From the NCBI GenBank assembly GCA_964019695.1, contig CAXHUL010000544.1, forward strand, positions 186,001-250,000: a DNA stretch of 64,000 bases, in the 5' to 3' direction. This document shows, in pieces, positions 53,180-64,000 of this stretch (its first letter is position 1; every line of letters starts with the position of its first letter). The translations under genes were made by a program, and so were the position numbers. Under the pieces are notes generated by a model. That model had not been told where the DNA came from. It worked only from the letters and a program-made list of their open reading frames with translations, and did no database searches. This DNA is from Loripinus fragilis (taxonomy: Eukaryota; Mollusca; Bivalvia; Lucinida; Lucinidae).

Positions 53180-55380
53180 CTAATGAAAAAGAAAAAGGTA
53201 TTGCAAGAATTGAATCCAAAGAGACAGAAACAGGTATTGCAGAAATAGAACCCAATGAGACAGAAACAGGTATTGCAAGAATAGAATGAAATGAAACAGA
53301 AATAGGTATTGCAAGAACAGAACCCAATGAGACAGAAACAGGTATTGCAAGAATATGACCCAATGAGACAGAAACAGGTATTGCAAGAATAGAACCCAAT
53401 GAGACAGAAACATGTATTGCAAGAATAGAACCCAATGAGACAGAAACAGGTATTGCAAGAATAGAACCCAATGAGACAGAAACAGGTATTGCAAGAATAG
53501 AACCCAATAAGACAGAAACAGATATTGCAAGAATAGAACCCAATGAGACAGAAACAGGTATTGCAAGAATAGAACCCAATGAGACAGAAACAGGTATTGC
53601 AAGAATAGAACCCAATTAAACAGAAACAGGTATTGCAAGAATAGAACCTAATGAAAAAGAAAAAGGTATTGCAAGAATAGAATCCAAAGAGACAGAAACA
53701 GGTATTGCAGAAACAGAACCCAATGAGACAGAAACAGGTATTGCAAGAATAGAATGAAATGAAACAGAAATAGGTATTGCAAGAACAGAACCCAATGAGA
53801 CAGAAACAGGTATTGCAGAATAGGACCCAATGAGACAGAAACAGGTATTGCAAGAATAGAACCCAATGAGACAGAAACAGGTATTGCAAGAATAGAACCC
53901 AATGAGACAAAAACAGGTATTGCAAGAATAGAACCCGATGAGACAGAAACAGGTATTGCAAGAATAGAACCCAATGAAACAGAAACAGGTATTGCAAGAA
54001 TAGAACCCAATGAAACAGAAACAGGTATTACAAGAATAGAACCCAATGAAACAGAAACAGGTATTGCAAGAATAGGACCCAATGAGACAGAAATAGGTAT
54101 TGCAAGAATAGAACCCAATGAGACAGAAACAGGTATTGCAAGAATTGAACCCAATGAGACAGAAACAGGTATTGCAAGAAAAGAACCCAATAAGACAGAA
54201 ACAGGTATTTCAAGAACAGAACCCAATGAGACAGAAACAGGTATTGCAAGAATAGAACCCAATGAGACAGAAACAGGTATTGCAAGAATAGAACCCAATG
54301 AAACAGAAACAGGTATTGCAAGAATAGAACCTTATGAAAAAGAAAAAGGTATTGCAAGAATAGAATCCAAAGAGACAGAAACAGGTATTGCAGAAATAGA
54401 ACCCAATGAGACAGAAACAGGTATTGCAAGAATAGAATGAAATGAAACAGAAATAGGTATTGCAAGAACAGAACCCAATGAGAAGGAAACAGGTATTGCA
54501 AGAATAGAACCCAATAAGACAGAAACAGGTATTGCAAGAATAGAACCCAATGAAACAGAAACAGGTATTGCAAGAATAGAACCTAATGAGACAGAAACAG
54601 GTAATGCAAGAATAGAACCTAATGAGACAGAAACAGGTATTGCAAGAATAGAACCCAATGAGAAGGAAACAGGTATTGCAAGAATAGAACCCAATGAGAC
54701 AGAAACAGGTATTGCAAGAATAGAACCTAATGAAACAGAAACAGGTATTGCAAGAATAGAACCCAATGAGACAGAAACAGGTATTGCAAGAATAGAACCC
54801 AATGAGACAGAAACAGGTATTGCAAGAATAGAACCTAATGAGACAGAAACAGGTATTGCAAGAATAGAACCCAATGAGAAGGAAACAGGTATTGCAAGAA
54901 TATAACCCAATGAGACAGAAACAGGTATTGCAAGAATAGAACCCAATGAAACAGAAACAGGTATTGCAAGAATAGAACCTAATGAAAAAGAAAAAGGTAT
55001 TGCATGAATAGAATCCAAAGAGACAGAAACAGGTATTGCAGAAATAGAACCCAATGAGACAGAAACAGGTATTGCAAGAATAGAATGAAATGAAACAGAA
55101 ATAGGTATTGCAAGAATAGAACCTAATGAGACCGAAACAGGTATTGCAAGAATAGAACCCAATGAGACAGAAACAGGTATTGCAAGAATAGAACCCAATG
55201 AGACAGAAACAGGTATTGCAAGAATAGAACCCAATTAAACAGAAACAGGTATTGCAAGAATAGAACCTAATGAAAAAGAAAAAGGTATTGCAAGAATAGA
55301 ATCCAAAGAGACAGAAACAGGTATTGCAGAAATAGAACCCAATGAGACAGAAACAGGTATTGCAAGAATAGAATGAAATG
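53180..55380 (+). repeat. 2.59-kb higher-order repeat, unit 2 (partial)
   Basis: See unit 1. The match ends near 55380, where a different set of monomers begins. Confidence 0.8.
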
Positions 55381-56248
55381 AAACAGAAACAGGTATTGCA
55401 AGAATAGAACCTAATGAAAAAGAAAAAGGTATTGCAAGAATAGAATCCAAAGAGACAGAAACAGGTATTGCAGAAATAGAACCCAATGAAACAGAAACAG
55501 GTATTGCAAGAATAGGACCCAATGAGACAGAAATAGGTATTGCAAGAATAGAACCCAATGAGACAGAAACAGGTATTGCAAGAATTGAACCCAATGAGAC
55601 AGAAACAGGTATTGCAAGAAAAGAACCCAATAAGACAGAAACAGGTATTTCAAGAACAGAACCCAATGAGACAGAAACAGGTATTGCAAGAATAGAACCC
55701 AATGAGACAGAAACAGGTATTGCAAGAATAGAACCCAATGAAACAGAAACAGGTATTACAAGAATAGAACCCAATGAAACAGAAACAGGTATTGCAAGAA
55801 TAGGACCCAATGAGACAGAAATAGGTATTGCAAGAATAGAACCCAATGAGACAGAAACAGGTATTGCAAGAATTGAACCCAATGAGACAGAAACAGGAAT
55901 TGCAAAAAAAGAACCCAATAAGACAGAAACAGGTATTTCAAGAACAGAACCCAATGAGACAGAAACAGGTATTGCAAGAATAGAACCCAATGAGACAGAA
56001 ACAGGTATTGCAAGAATAGAACCCAATGAAACAGAAACAGGTATTGCAAGAATAGAACCTTATGAAAAAGAAAAAGGTATTGCAAGAATAGAATCCAAAG
56101 AGACAGAAACAGGTATTGCAAGAATAGAACCCAATGAAACAGAAACAGGTATTGCAAGAATAGAACCCAATGAAACAGAAACAGGTATTACAAGAATAGA
56201 ACCCAATGAAACAGAAACAGGTATTGCAAGAATAGAACCCAATGAAAG

Positions 56249-57830
56249 AGAAACGGTATTGCAAGAATAGAACCCAATGAGACAGAAACAGGTATTGCAA
56301 GAATAGAACCCAATGAAACAGAAACAGGTATTGCAAGAATAGAACCCAATGAAACAGAAACAGGTATTACAAGAATAGAACCCAATGAAACAGAAACAGG
56401 TATTGCAAGAATTGAACCCAATGAGACAGAAACAGGTATTGCAAGAGTAGAACCCAATAAGACAGAAACAGGTATTGCAAGAACAGAGCCCAATGAGACA
56501 GAAACAGGTATTGCAAGAATAGAACCCAATAAGACAGAAATAGGTATTGCAAGAACAGAACCCAATGAGACAGAAACAGGTATTGCAAGAATAGAACCCA
56601 ATGAGACAGAAACAGGTATTGCAAGAACAGAACCCAATGAGACAGAAACAGGTATTGCAAGAATAGAACCCAATGAGACAGAACAGGTATTGCAAGAATA
56701 GAACCCAATGAGACAGAAACAGGTATTGCAAGAATAGAACCCAATGAGACAGAAACAGGTATTGCAAGAATTGAACCCAATGAGACAGAAACAGGAATTG
56801 CAAAAAAAGAACCCAATAAGACAGAAACAGGTATTTCAAGAACAGAACCCAATGAGACAGAAACAGGTATTGCAAGAATAGAACCCAATGAGACAGAAAC
56901 AGGTATTGCAAGAATAGAACCCAATGAAACAGAAACAGGTATTGCAAGAATAGAACCTTATGAAAAAGAAAAAGGTATTGCAAGAATAGAATCCAAAGAG
57001 ACAGAAACAGGTATTGCAAGAATAGAACCCAATGAAACAGAAACAGGTATTGCAAGAATAGAACCCAATGAAACAGAAACAGGTATTACAAGAATAGAAC
57101 CCAATGAAACAGAAACAGGTATTGCAAGAATAGAACCCAATGAAAGAGAAACGGTATTGCAAGAATTGAACCCAATGAGACAGAAACAGGTATTGCAAGA
57201 ATAGAACCCAATGAAACAGAAACAGGTATTGCAAGAATAGAACCCAATGAAACAGAAACAGGTATTACAAGAATAGAACCCAATGAAACAGAAACAGGTA
57301 TTGCAAGAATTGAACCCAATGAGACAGAAACAGGTATTGCAAGAGTAGAACCCAATAAGACAGAAACAGGTATTGCAAGAACATAGCCCAATGAGACAGA
57401 AACAGGTATTGCAAGAATAGAACCCAATGAGACAGAAACAGGTATTGCAAGAATTGAACCCAATGAGACAGAAACAGGAATTGCAAAAAAAGAACCCAAT
57501 AAGACAGAAACAGGTATTTCAAGAACAGAACCCAATGAGACAGAAACAGGTATTGCAAGAATAGAACCCAATGAGACAGAAACAGGTATTGCAAGAATAG
57601 AACCCAATGAAACAGAAACAGGTATTGCAAGAATAGAACCTTATGAAAAAGAAAAAGGTATTGCAAGAATAGAATCCAAAGAGACAGAAACAGGTATTGC
57701 AAGAATAGAACCCAATGAAACAGAAACAGGTATTGCAAGAATAGAACCCAATGAAACAGAAACAGGTATTACAAGAATAGAACCCAATGAAACAGAAACA
57801 GGTATTGCAAGAATAGAACCCAATGAAAGA
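56249..57830 (+). repeat. Higher-order repeat marked by a one-base deletion
   Basis: The variant GAGAAACGGTATTGC, lacking one A of GAAACAGG, occurs at about 56249, 57147 and 57830. Spacings of 898 and 683 bp are close to 25 and 19 monomers. A shared single-base deletion shows that these are copies of one block. Confidence 0.8.
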
Positions 57831-58335
57831 GAAACGGTATTGCAAGAATTGAACCCAATGAGACAGAAACAGGTATTGCAAGAATAGAACCCAATGAAAC
57901 AGAAACAGGTATTGCAAGAATAGAACCCAATGAAACAGAAACAGGTATTACAAGAATAGAACCCAATGAAACAGAAACAGGTATTGCAAGAATTGAACCC
58001 AATGAGACAGAAACAGGTATTGCAAGAGTAGAACCCAATAAGACAGAAACAGGTATTGCAAGAACATAGCCCAATGAGACAGAAACAGGTATTGCAAGAA
58101 TAGAACCCAATGAGACAGAAACAGGTATTGCAAGAATAGAACCCAATAAGACAGAAATAGGTATTGCAAGAACAGAACCCAATGAGACAGAAACAGGTAT
58201 TGCAAGAATAGAACCCAATGAGACAGAAACAGGTATTGCAAGAACAGAACCCAATGAGACAGAAACAGGTATTGCAAGAATAGAACCCAATGAGACAGAA
58301 CAGGTATTGCAAGAATAGAACCCAATGAAACAGAA

Positions 58336-61300
58336 TCAGGTATTGCAAGAATTGAACCCAATGAGACAGAAACAGGTATTGCAAGAATAGAACCCAATGA
58401 GACAGAAACAGGTATTGCAAGAACAGAACCCAATGAGACAGAAACAGGTATTGCAAGAATAGAACCCAATGAGACAGAAACAGGTATAGCAAGAATAGAA
58501 CCCAATAAGACAGAAACAGGTATTGCAAGAACAGAACTCAATGAGACAGAAACAGGTATTGCAAGAATAGAACCCAATGAAACAGAAACAGGTATTGCAA
58601 GAATAGAACCCAATGAAACAGAGACAGGTATTGCAAGAATAGAACCCAATGAGACAGAAACAGGTATTGCAAGAATAGAACCCAATGAAACAGAAACAGG
58701 TATTGCAATAATAGAACCTAATGAAAAAGAAAAAGGTATTGCAAGAATTGAATCCAAAGAGACAGAAACAGGTATTGCAGAAATAGAACCCAATGAGACA
58801 GAAACAGGTATTGCAAGAATAGAATGAAATGAGACAGAAACATGTATTGCAAGAATAGAACCCAATGAGACAGAAACAGGTATTGCAAGAATAGAACCCA
58901 ATGAGACAGAAACAGGTATTGCAAGAATAGAACCCAATAAGACAGAAATAGGTATTGCAAGAATAGAACCCAATGAGACAGAAACAGGTATTGCAAGAAT
59001 AGAACCCAATGAGACAGAAACAGGTATTGCAAGAATAGAACCCAATTAAACAGAAACAGGTATTGCAAGAATAGAACCTAATGAAAAAGAAAAAGGTATT
59101 GCAAGAATAGAATCCAAAGAGACAGAAACAGGTATTGCAGAAATAGAACCCAATGAGACAGAAACAGGTATTGCAAGAATAGAATGAAATGAAACAGAAA
59201 TAGGTATTGCAAGAACAGAACCCAATGAGACAGAAACAGGTATTGCAAGAATAGGACCCAATGAGACAGAAACAGGTATTGCAAGAATAGAACCCAATGA
59301 GACAGAAACAGGTATTGCAAGAATAGAACCCAATGAGACAAAAACAGGTATTGCAAATATAGAACCCAATGAGACAGAAACAGGTATTGCAAGAATATGA
59401 CCCAATGAGACAGAAACAGGTATTGCAAGAATAGAACCCAATGAGACAGAAACATGTATTGCAAGAATAGAACCCAATGAGACAGAAACAGGTATTGCAA
59501 GAATAGAACCCAATGAGACAGAAACAGGTATTGCAAGAATAGAACCCAATAAGACAGAAACAGGTATTGCAAGAATAGAACCCAATGAGACAGAAACAGG
59601 TATTGCAAGAATAGAACCCAATGAGACAGAAACAGGTATTGCAAGAATATGACCCAATGAGACAGAAACAGGTATTGCAAGAATAGAACCCAATGAGACA
59701 GAACCATGTATTGCAAGAATAGAACCCAATGAGACAGAAACAGGTATTGCAAGAATAGAACCCAATGAGACAGAAACAGGTATTGCAAGAATAGAACCCA
59801 ATAAGACAGAAACAGGTATTGCAAGAATAGAACCCAATGAGACAGAAACAGGTATTGCAAGAATAGAACCCAATGAGACAGAAACAGGTATTGCAAGAAT
59901 AGAACCCAATTAAACAGAAACAGGTATTGCAAAAATAGAACCTAATGAAAAAGAAAAAGGTATTGCAAGAATAGAATCCAAAGAGACAGAAACAGGTATT
60001 GCAGAAATAGAACCCAATGAGACAGAAACAGGTATTGCAAAAATAGAATGAAATGAAACAGAAATAGGTATTGCAAGAACAGAACCCAATGAGACAGAAA
60101 CAGGTATTGCAAGAATAGGACCCAATGAGACAGAAACAGGTATTGCAAGAATAGAACCCAATGAGACAGAAACAGGTATTGCAAGAATAGAACCCAATGA
60201 GACAAAAACAGGTATTGCAAGAATAGAACCCAATGAGACAGAAACAGGTATTGCAAGAACAGAACCCAATGAGACAGAAACAGGTATTGCAAGAATAGAA
60301 CCCAATGAGACAGAACAGGTATTGCAAGAATAGAACCCAATGAAACAGAATCAGGTATTGCAAGAATTGAACCCAATGAGACAGAAACAGGTATTGCAAG
60401 AATAGAACCCAATGAGACAGAAACAGGTATTGCAAGAACAGAACCCAATGAGACAGAAACAGGTATTGCAAGAATAGAACCCAATGAGACAGAAACAGGT
60501 ATAGCAAGAATAGAACCCAATAAGACAGAAACAGGTATTGCAAGAACAGAACTCAATGAGACAGAAACAGGTATTGCAAGAATAGAACCCAATGAAACAG
60601 AAACAGGTATTGCAAGAATAGAACCCAATGAAACAGAGACAGGTATTGCAAGAATAGAACCCAATGAGACAGAAACAGGTATTGCAAGAATAGAACCCAA
60701 TGAAACAGAAACAGGTATTGCAAGAATAGAACCTAATGAAAAAGAAAAAGGTATTGCAAGAATTGAATCCAAAGAGACAGAAACAGGTTTTGCAGAAATA
60801 GAACCCAATGAGACAGAAACAGGTATTGCAAGAATAGAATGAAATGAGACAGAAACATGTATTGCAAGAATAGAACCCAATGAGACAGAAACAGGTATTG
60901 CAAGAATAGAACCCAATGAGACAGAAACAGGTATTGCAAGAATAGAACCCAATAAGACAGAAACAGATATTGCAAGAATAGAACCCAATGAGACAGAAAC
61001 AGGTATTGCAAGAATAGAACCCAATGAGACAGAAACAGGTATTGCAAGAATAGAACCCAATTAAACAGAAACAGGTATTGCAAGAATAGAACCTAATGAA
61101 AAAGAAAAAGGTATTGCAAGAATAGAATCCAAAGAGACAGAAACAGGTATTGCAGAAATAGAACCCAATGAGACAGAAACAGGTATTGCAAGAATAGAAT
61201 GAAATGAAACAGAAATAGGTATTGCAAGAACAGAACCCAATGAGACAGAAACAGGTATTGCAAGAATAGGACCCAATGAGACAGAAACAGGTATTGCAAG

Positions 61301-62320
61301 AATAGAACCCAATGAGACAGAAACAGGTATTGCAAGAATAGAACCCAATGAGACAAAAACAGGTATTGCAAATATAGAACCCAATGAGACAGAAACAGGT
61401 ATTGCAAGAATATGACCCAATGAGACAGAAACAGGTATTGCAAGAATAGAACCCAATGAGACAGAAACATGTATTGCAAGAATAGAACCCAATGAGACAG
61501 AAACAGGTATTGCAAGAATAGAACCCAATGAGACAGAAACAGGTATTGCAAGAATAGAACCCAATAAGACAGAAACAGGTATTGCAAGAATAGAACCCAA
61601 TGAGACAGAAACAGGTATTGCAAGAATAGAACCCAATGAGACAGAAACAGGTATTGCAAGAATATGACCCAATGAGACAGAAACAGGTATTGCAAGAATA
61701 GAACCCAATGAGACAGAAAAATGTATTGCAAGAATAGAACCCAATGAGACAGAAACAGGTATTGCAAGAATAGAACCCAATGAGACAGAAACAGGTATTG
61801 CAAGAATAGAACCCAATAAGACAGAAACAGGTATTGCAAGAATAGAACCCAATGAGACAGAAACAGGTATTGCAAGAATAGAACCCAATGAGACAGAAAC
61901 AGGTATTGCAAGAATAGAACCCAATTAAACAGAAACAGGTATTGCAAGAATAGAACCTAATGAAAAAGAAAAAGGTATTGCAAGAATAGAATCCAAAGAG
62001 ACAGAAACAGGTATTGCAGAAATAGAACCCAATGAGACAGAAACAGGTATTGCAAGAATAGAATGAAATGAAACAGAAATAGGTATTGCAAGAACAGAAC
62101 CCAATGAGACAGAAACAGGTATTGCAAGAATAGGACCCAATGAGACAGAAACAGGTATTGCAAGAATAGAACCCAATGAGACAGAAACAGGTATTGCAAG
62201 AATAGAACCCAATGAGACAAAAACAGGTATTGCAAATATAGAACCCAATGAGACAGAAACAGGTATTGCAAGAATAGTACCCAATGAAACAGAAACAGGT
62301 ATTGCAAGAATAGAACCCAA
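58336..62320 (+). repeat. 2.015-kb higher-order repeat, two tandem units
   Basis: GAATCAGGTATTGCAAG occurs at 58336 and 60351, and the following sequence matches for about 2 kb (56 monomers less one base), including the GAATATGACCC and CAAATATAG variants. Another GAATCAGG marker at about 50205 points to an older relative. Confidence 0.85.
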
Positions 62321-62337
62321 TGAAACAGAAACAGGTA

Positions 62338-64000
62338 TTACAAGAATAGAACCCAATGAAACAGAAACAGGTATTGCAAGAATAGGACCCAATGAGACAG
62401 AAATTGGTATTGCAAGAATAGAACCCAATGAGACAGAAACAGGTATTGCAAGAATTGAACCCAATGAGACAGAAACAGGTATTGCAAGAAAAGAACCCAA
62501 TAAGACAGAAACAGGCATTTCAAGAACAGAACCCAATGAGACAGAAACAGGTATTGCAAGAATAGAACCCAATGAGACAGAAACAGGTATTGCAAGAATA
62601 GAACCCAATGAAACAGAAACAGGTATTGCAAGAATAGAACCTTATGAAAAAGAAAAAGGTTTTGCAAGAATAGAATCCAAAGAGACAGAAACAGGTATTG
62701 CAGAAATAGAACCCAATGAGACAGAAACAGGTATTGCAAGAATAGAATGAAATGAAACAGAAATAGGTATTGCAAGAACAGAACCCAATGAGAAAGAAAC
62801 AGGTATTGCAAGAAGAAAACCCATTTGAGACAGAAACAGGTATTGCAAGAATAGAACCCAATGAGACAGAAACAGGTATTGCAAGAATAGAACCCAATGA
62901 GACAGAAACAGGTATTGCAAGAATAGAACCCAATGAAACAGAAACAGGTATTGCAAGAATAGAACCCAATGAAACAGAAACAGGTATTGCAAGAATAGAA
63001 CCCAATGAAACAGAAACAGGTATTACAAGAATAGAACCCAATGAAACAGAAACAGGTATTGCAAGAATAGAACCCAATGAGACAGAAACAGGTATTGCAA
63101 GAATAGAACTCAATGAAATAGATAGATGTATTGCAAGAATAGAACCCAATGAAACAGAAACAGGTATTACAAGAATAGAACCCAATGAAACAGAAACAGG
63201 TATTGCAAGAATAGGACCCAATGAGACAGATACAGGTATTGCAAGAATAGAACCCAATGAGACAGAAACAGGTATTGCAAGAATAGAACCCAATAAGACA
63301 GAAACAGGTATTGCAAGAACAGAACCCAATAAAACTGAAACAGGTATTATAAAAATAGAACACAATGAGACAGAAACAGGTATTGCAAGAATAGAACCCA
63401 ATGAAACAGTAACAGGTATTGCAAGAATAGAACCCAATGAGACAGAAACAGGTATTGCAAGAATAGAACCCAATGAAACAGAAACAGGTATTGCAATAAT
63501 AGAACCTAATGAAAAAGAAAAAGGTATTGCAAGAATAGAATCCAAAGAGACAGAAACAGGTATTGCAGAAAAAGAACCCAATGAGACAGAAACAGGTATT
63601 GCAAGAATAGAATGAAATGAAACAGAAATAGGTATTGCAAGAACAGAACCCAATGAGACAGAAACAGGTATTGCAAGAACAGAACCCAATGAGACAGAAA
63701 CAGGTATTGCAAGAATAGAACCCAATGAGACAGAAACAGGTATTGCAAGAATAGAACGTAATGAGACAGAAACAGGTATTGCAAGAATAGAACCCAATGA
63801 GAAGGAAACAGGTATTGCAAGAATAGAACCCAATGAGACAGAAACAGGTATTGCAAGAATAGAACCCAATGAAACAGAAACAGGTATTGCAAGAATAGAA
63901 CCTAATGAAAAAGAAAAAGGTATTGCAAGAATAGAATCCAAAGAGACAGAAACAGGTATTGCAAGAATAGAACCCAATGAAACAGAAACAGGTATTGCAA
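62338..64000 (+). repeat. Third copy of the array-1 block
   Basis: The stretch matches 2306-3968 (shift 60032 bp) and 42900+ (43331 to 62770, shift 19439 bp, or 540 monomers less one base). Markers include GAAATTGGTATTGC, GAAGAAAACCCATTTGAG and GATAGATGTATTGC. It is cut by the end of the window. Confidence 0.85.

Larger units (their letters stand above)
43041..64000 (+). repeat. 36-bp satellite array, copy 2 (about 580 monomers, open-ended)
   Basis: Same monomer and same variant order as 2232-6412. From 43200 to about 46690 it is nearly identical to 2607-6115, including the inverted monomer at 44647-44702, the GATAGATGTATTGC variant, and the AATAGACAG variant. After 46700 it diverges into further blocks. 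Nested larger repeats are visible (see separate entries). The array continues to the last base, so its true length is unknown. Long apparent frames on both strands are products of the stop-free unit and are not called as genes. Confidence 0.95.

Noticed and set aside
2232..64000. CRISPR array
   Set aside because: The 36-bp period is close to a CRISPR repeat length, but units are contiguous with no unique spacers, no cas genes are near, and the DNA is eukaryotic.

Overview
The window looks like nuclear DNA of an invertebrate animal, most probably a bivalve mollusc. The grounds are: AT-rich DNA without operons; a canonical spliced gene end (3' splice site, GTAGGT donor, AATAAA signal); tRNA-derived SINEs ending in (CAAA)n-like tails with target-site duplications; a degraded non-LTR retrotransposon; many miniature inverted-repeat elements; and a foldback element with TTTTAGCTCAC...GTGAGCTAAAA ends, a kind I associate with bivalve genomes. 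The bivalve assignment is inference. I see no prokaryotic genes, CRISPR array, rRNA or intact tRNA gene.

Layout. 1-1339: repeats related to a second locus at 37084 onward, a foldback element (558-1013) and a SINE tail. 1340-2150: an array of the palindrome TTAACAAGTACTTGTTAA and variants. 2232-6412: a tandem array of a 36-bp satellite (about 116 monomers). 6413-13930: mostly unique AT-rich DNA with scattered elements of a hairpin family (ends GTCGTCTGCTGATA, inner arms ...CAGTTTGGACCCAGATCAGG), a SINE, TIR elements and a minisatellite. 14160-16480: two degraded LINE pieces on the minus strand. 18674-21558: a probable non-autonomous DNA transposon (about 90-bp terminal inverted repeats, 9-bp target duplication) filled with 20 copies of a 125-bp repeat. 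21575-30060: the hairpin family as single elements and as two tandem expansions (56-bp and about 165-bp periods). 30595-33423: a foldback element with internal tandem repeats. 33527-34480: the last two coding exons and 3' UTR of a plus-strand gene, the only host gene I can support. 35380-37460: fragments, a SINE and three small inverted-repeat elements. 38110-41190: a foldback composite built of units with a TTTACCCC/GGGGTAAA hairpin, interrupted by a TTAA-flanked (piggyBac-like) MITE and a SINE. 41195-42053: a tandem repeat and another SINE. 42090-42960 and 43041-64000: a second copy of the palindrome array followed by a second, much longer 36-bp satellite array (about 580 monomers) that runs off the window.

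The most notable structure is the pair palindrome array + 36-bp satellite, present twice in the same order and orientation about 40.6 kb apart, with the same internal oddities including one inverted monomer junction. Inside the long array there are nested higher-order repeats at about 0.68, 2.0, 2.6 and 19.4 kb. The very long open frames across the satellite are a consequence of a stop-free 36-bp unit read in four of six frames, not evidence of genes.
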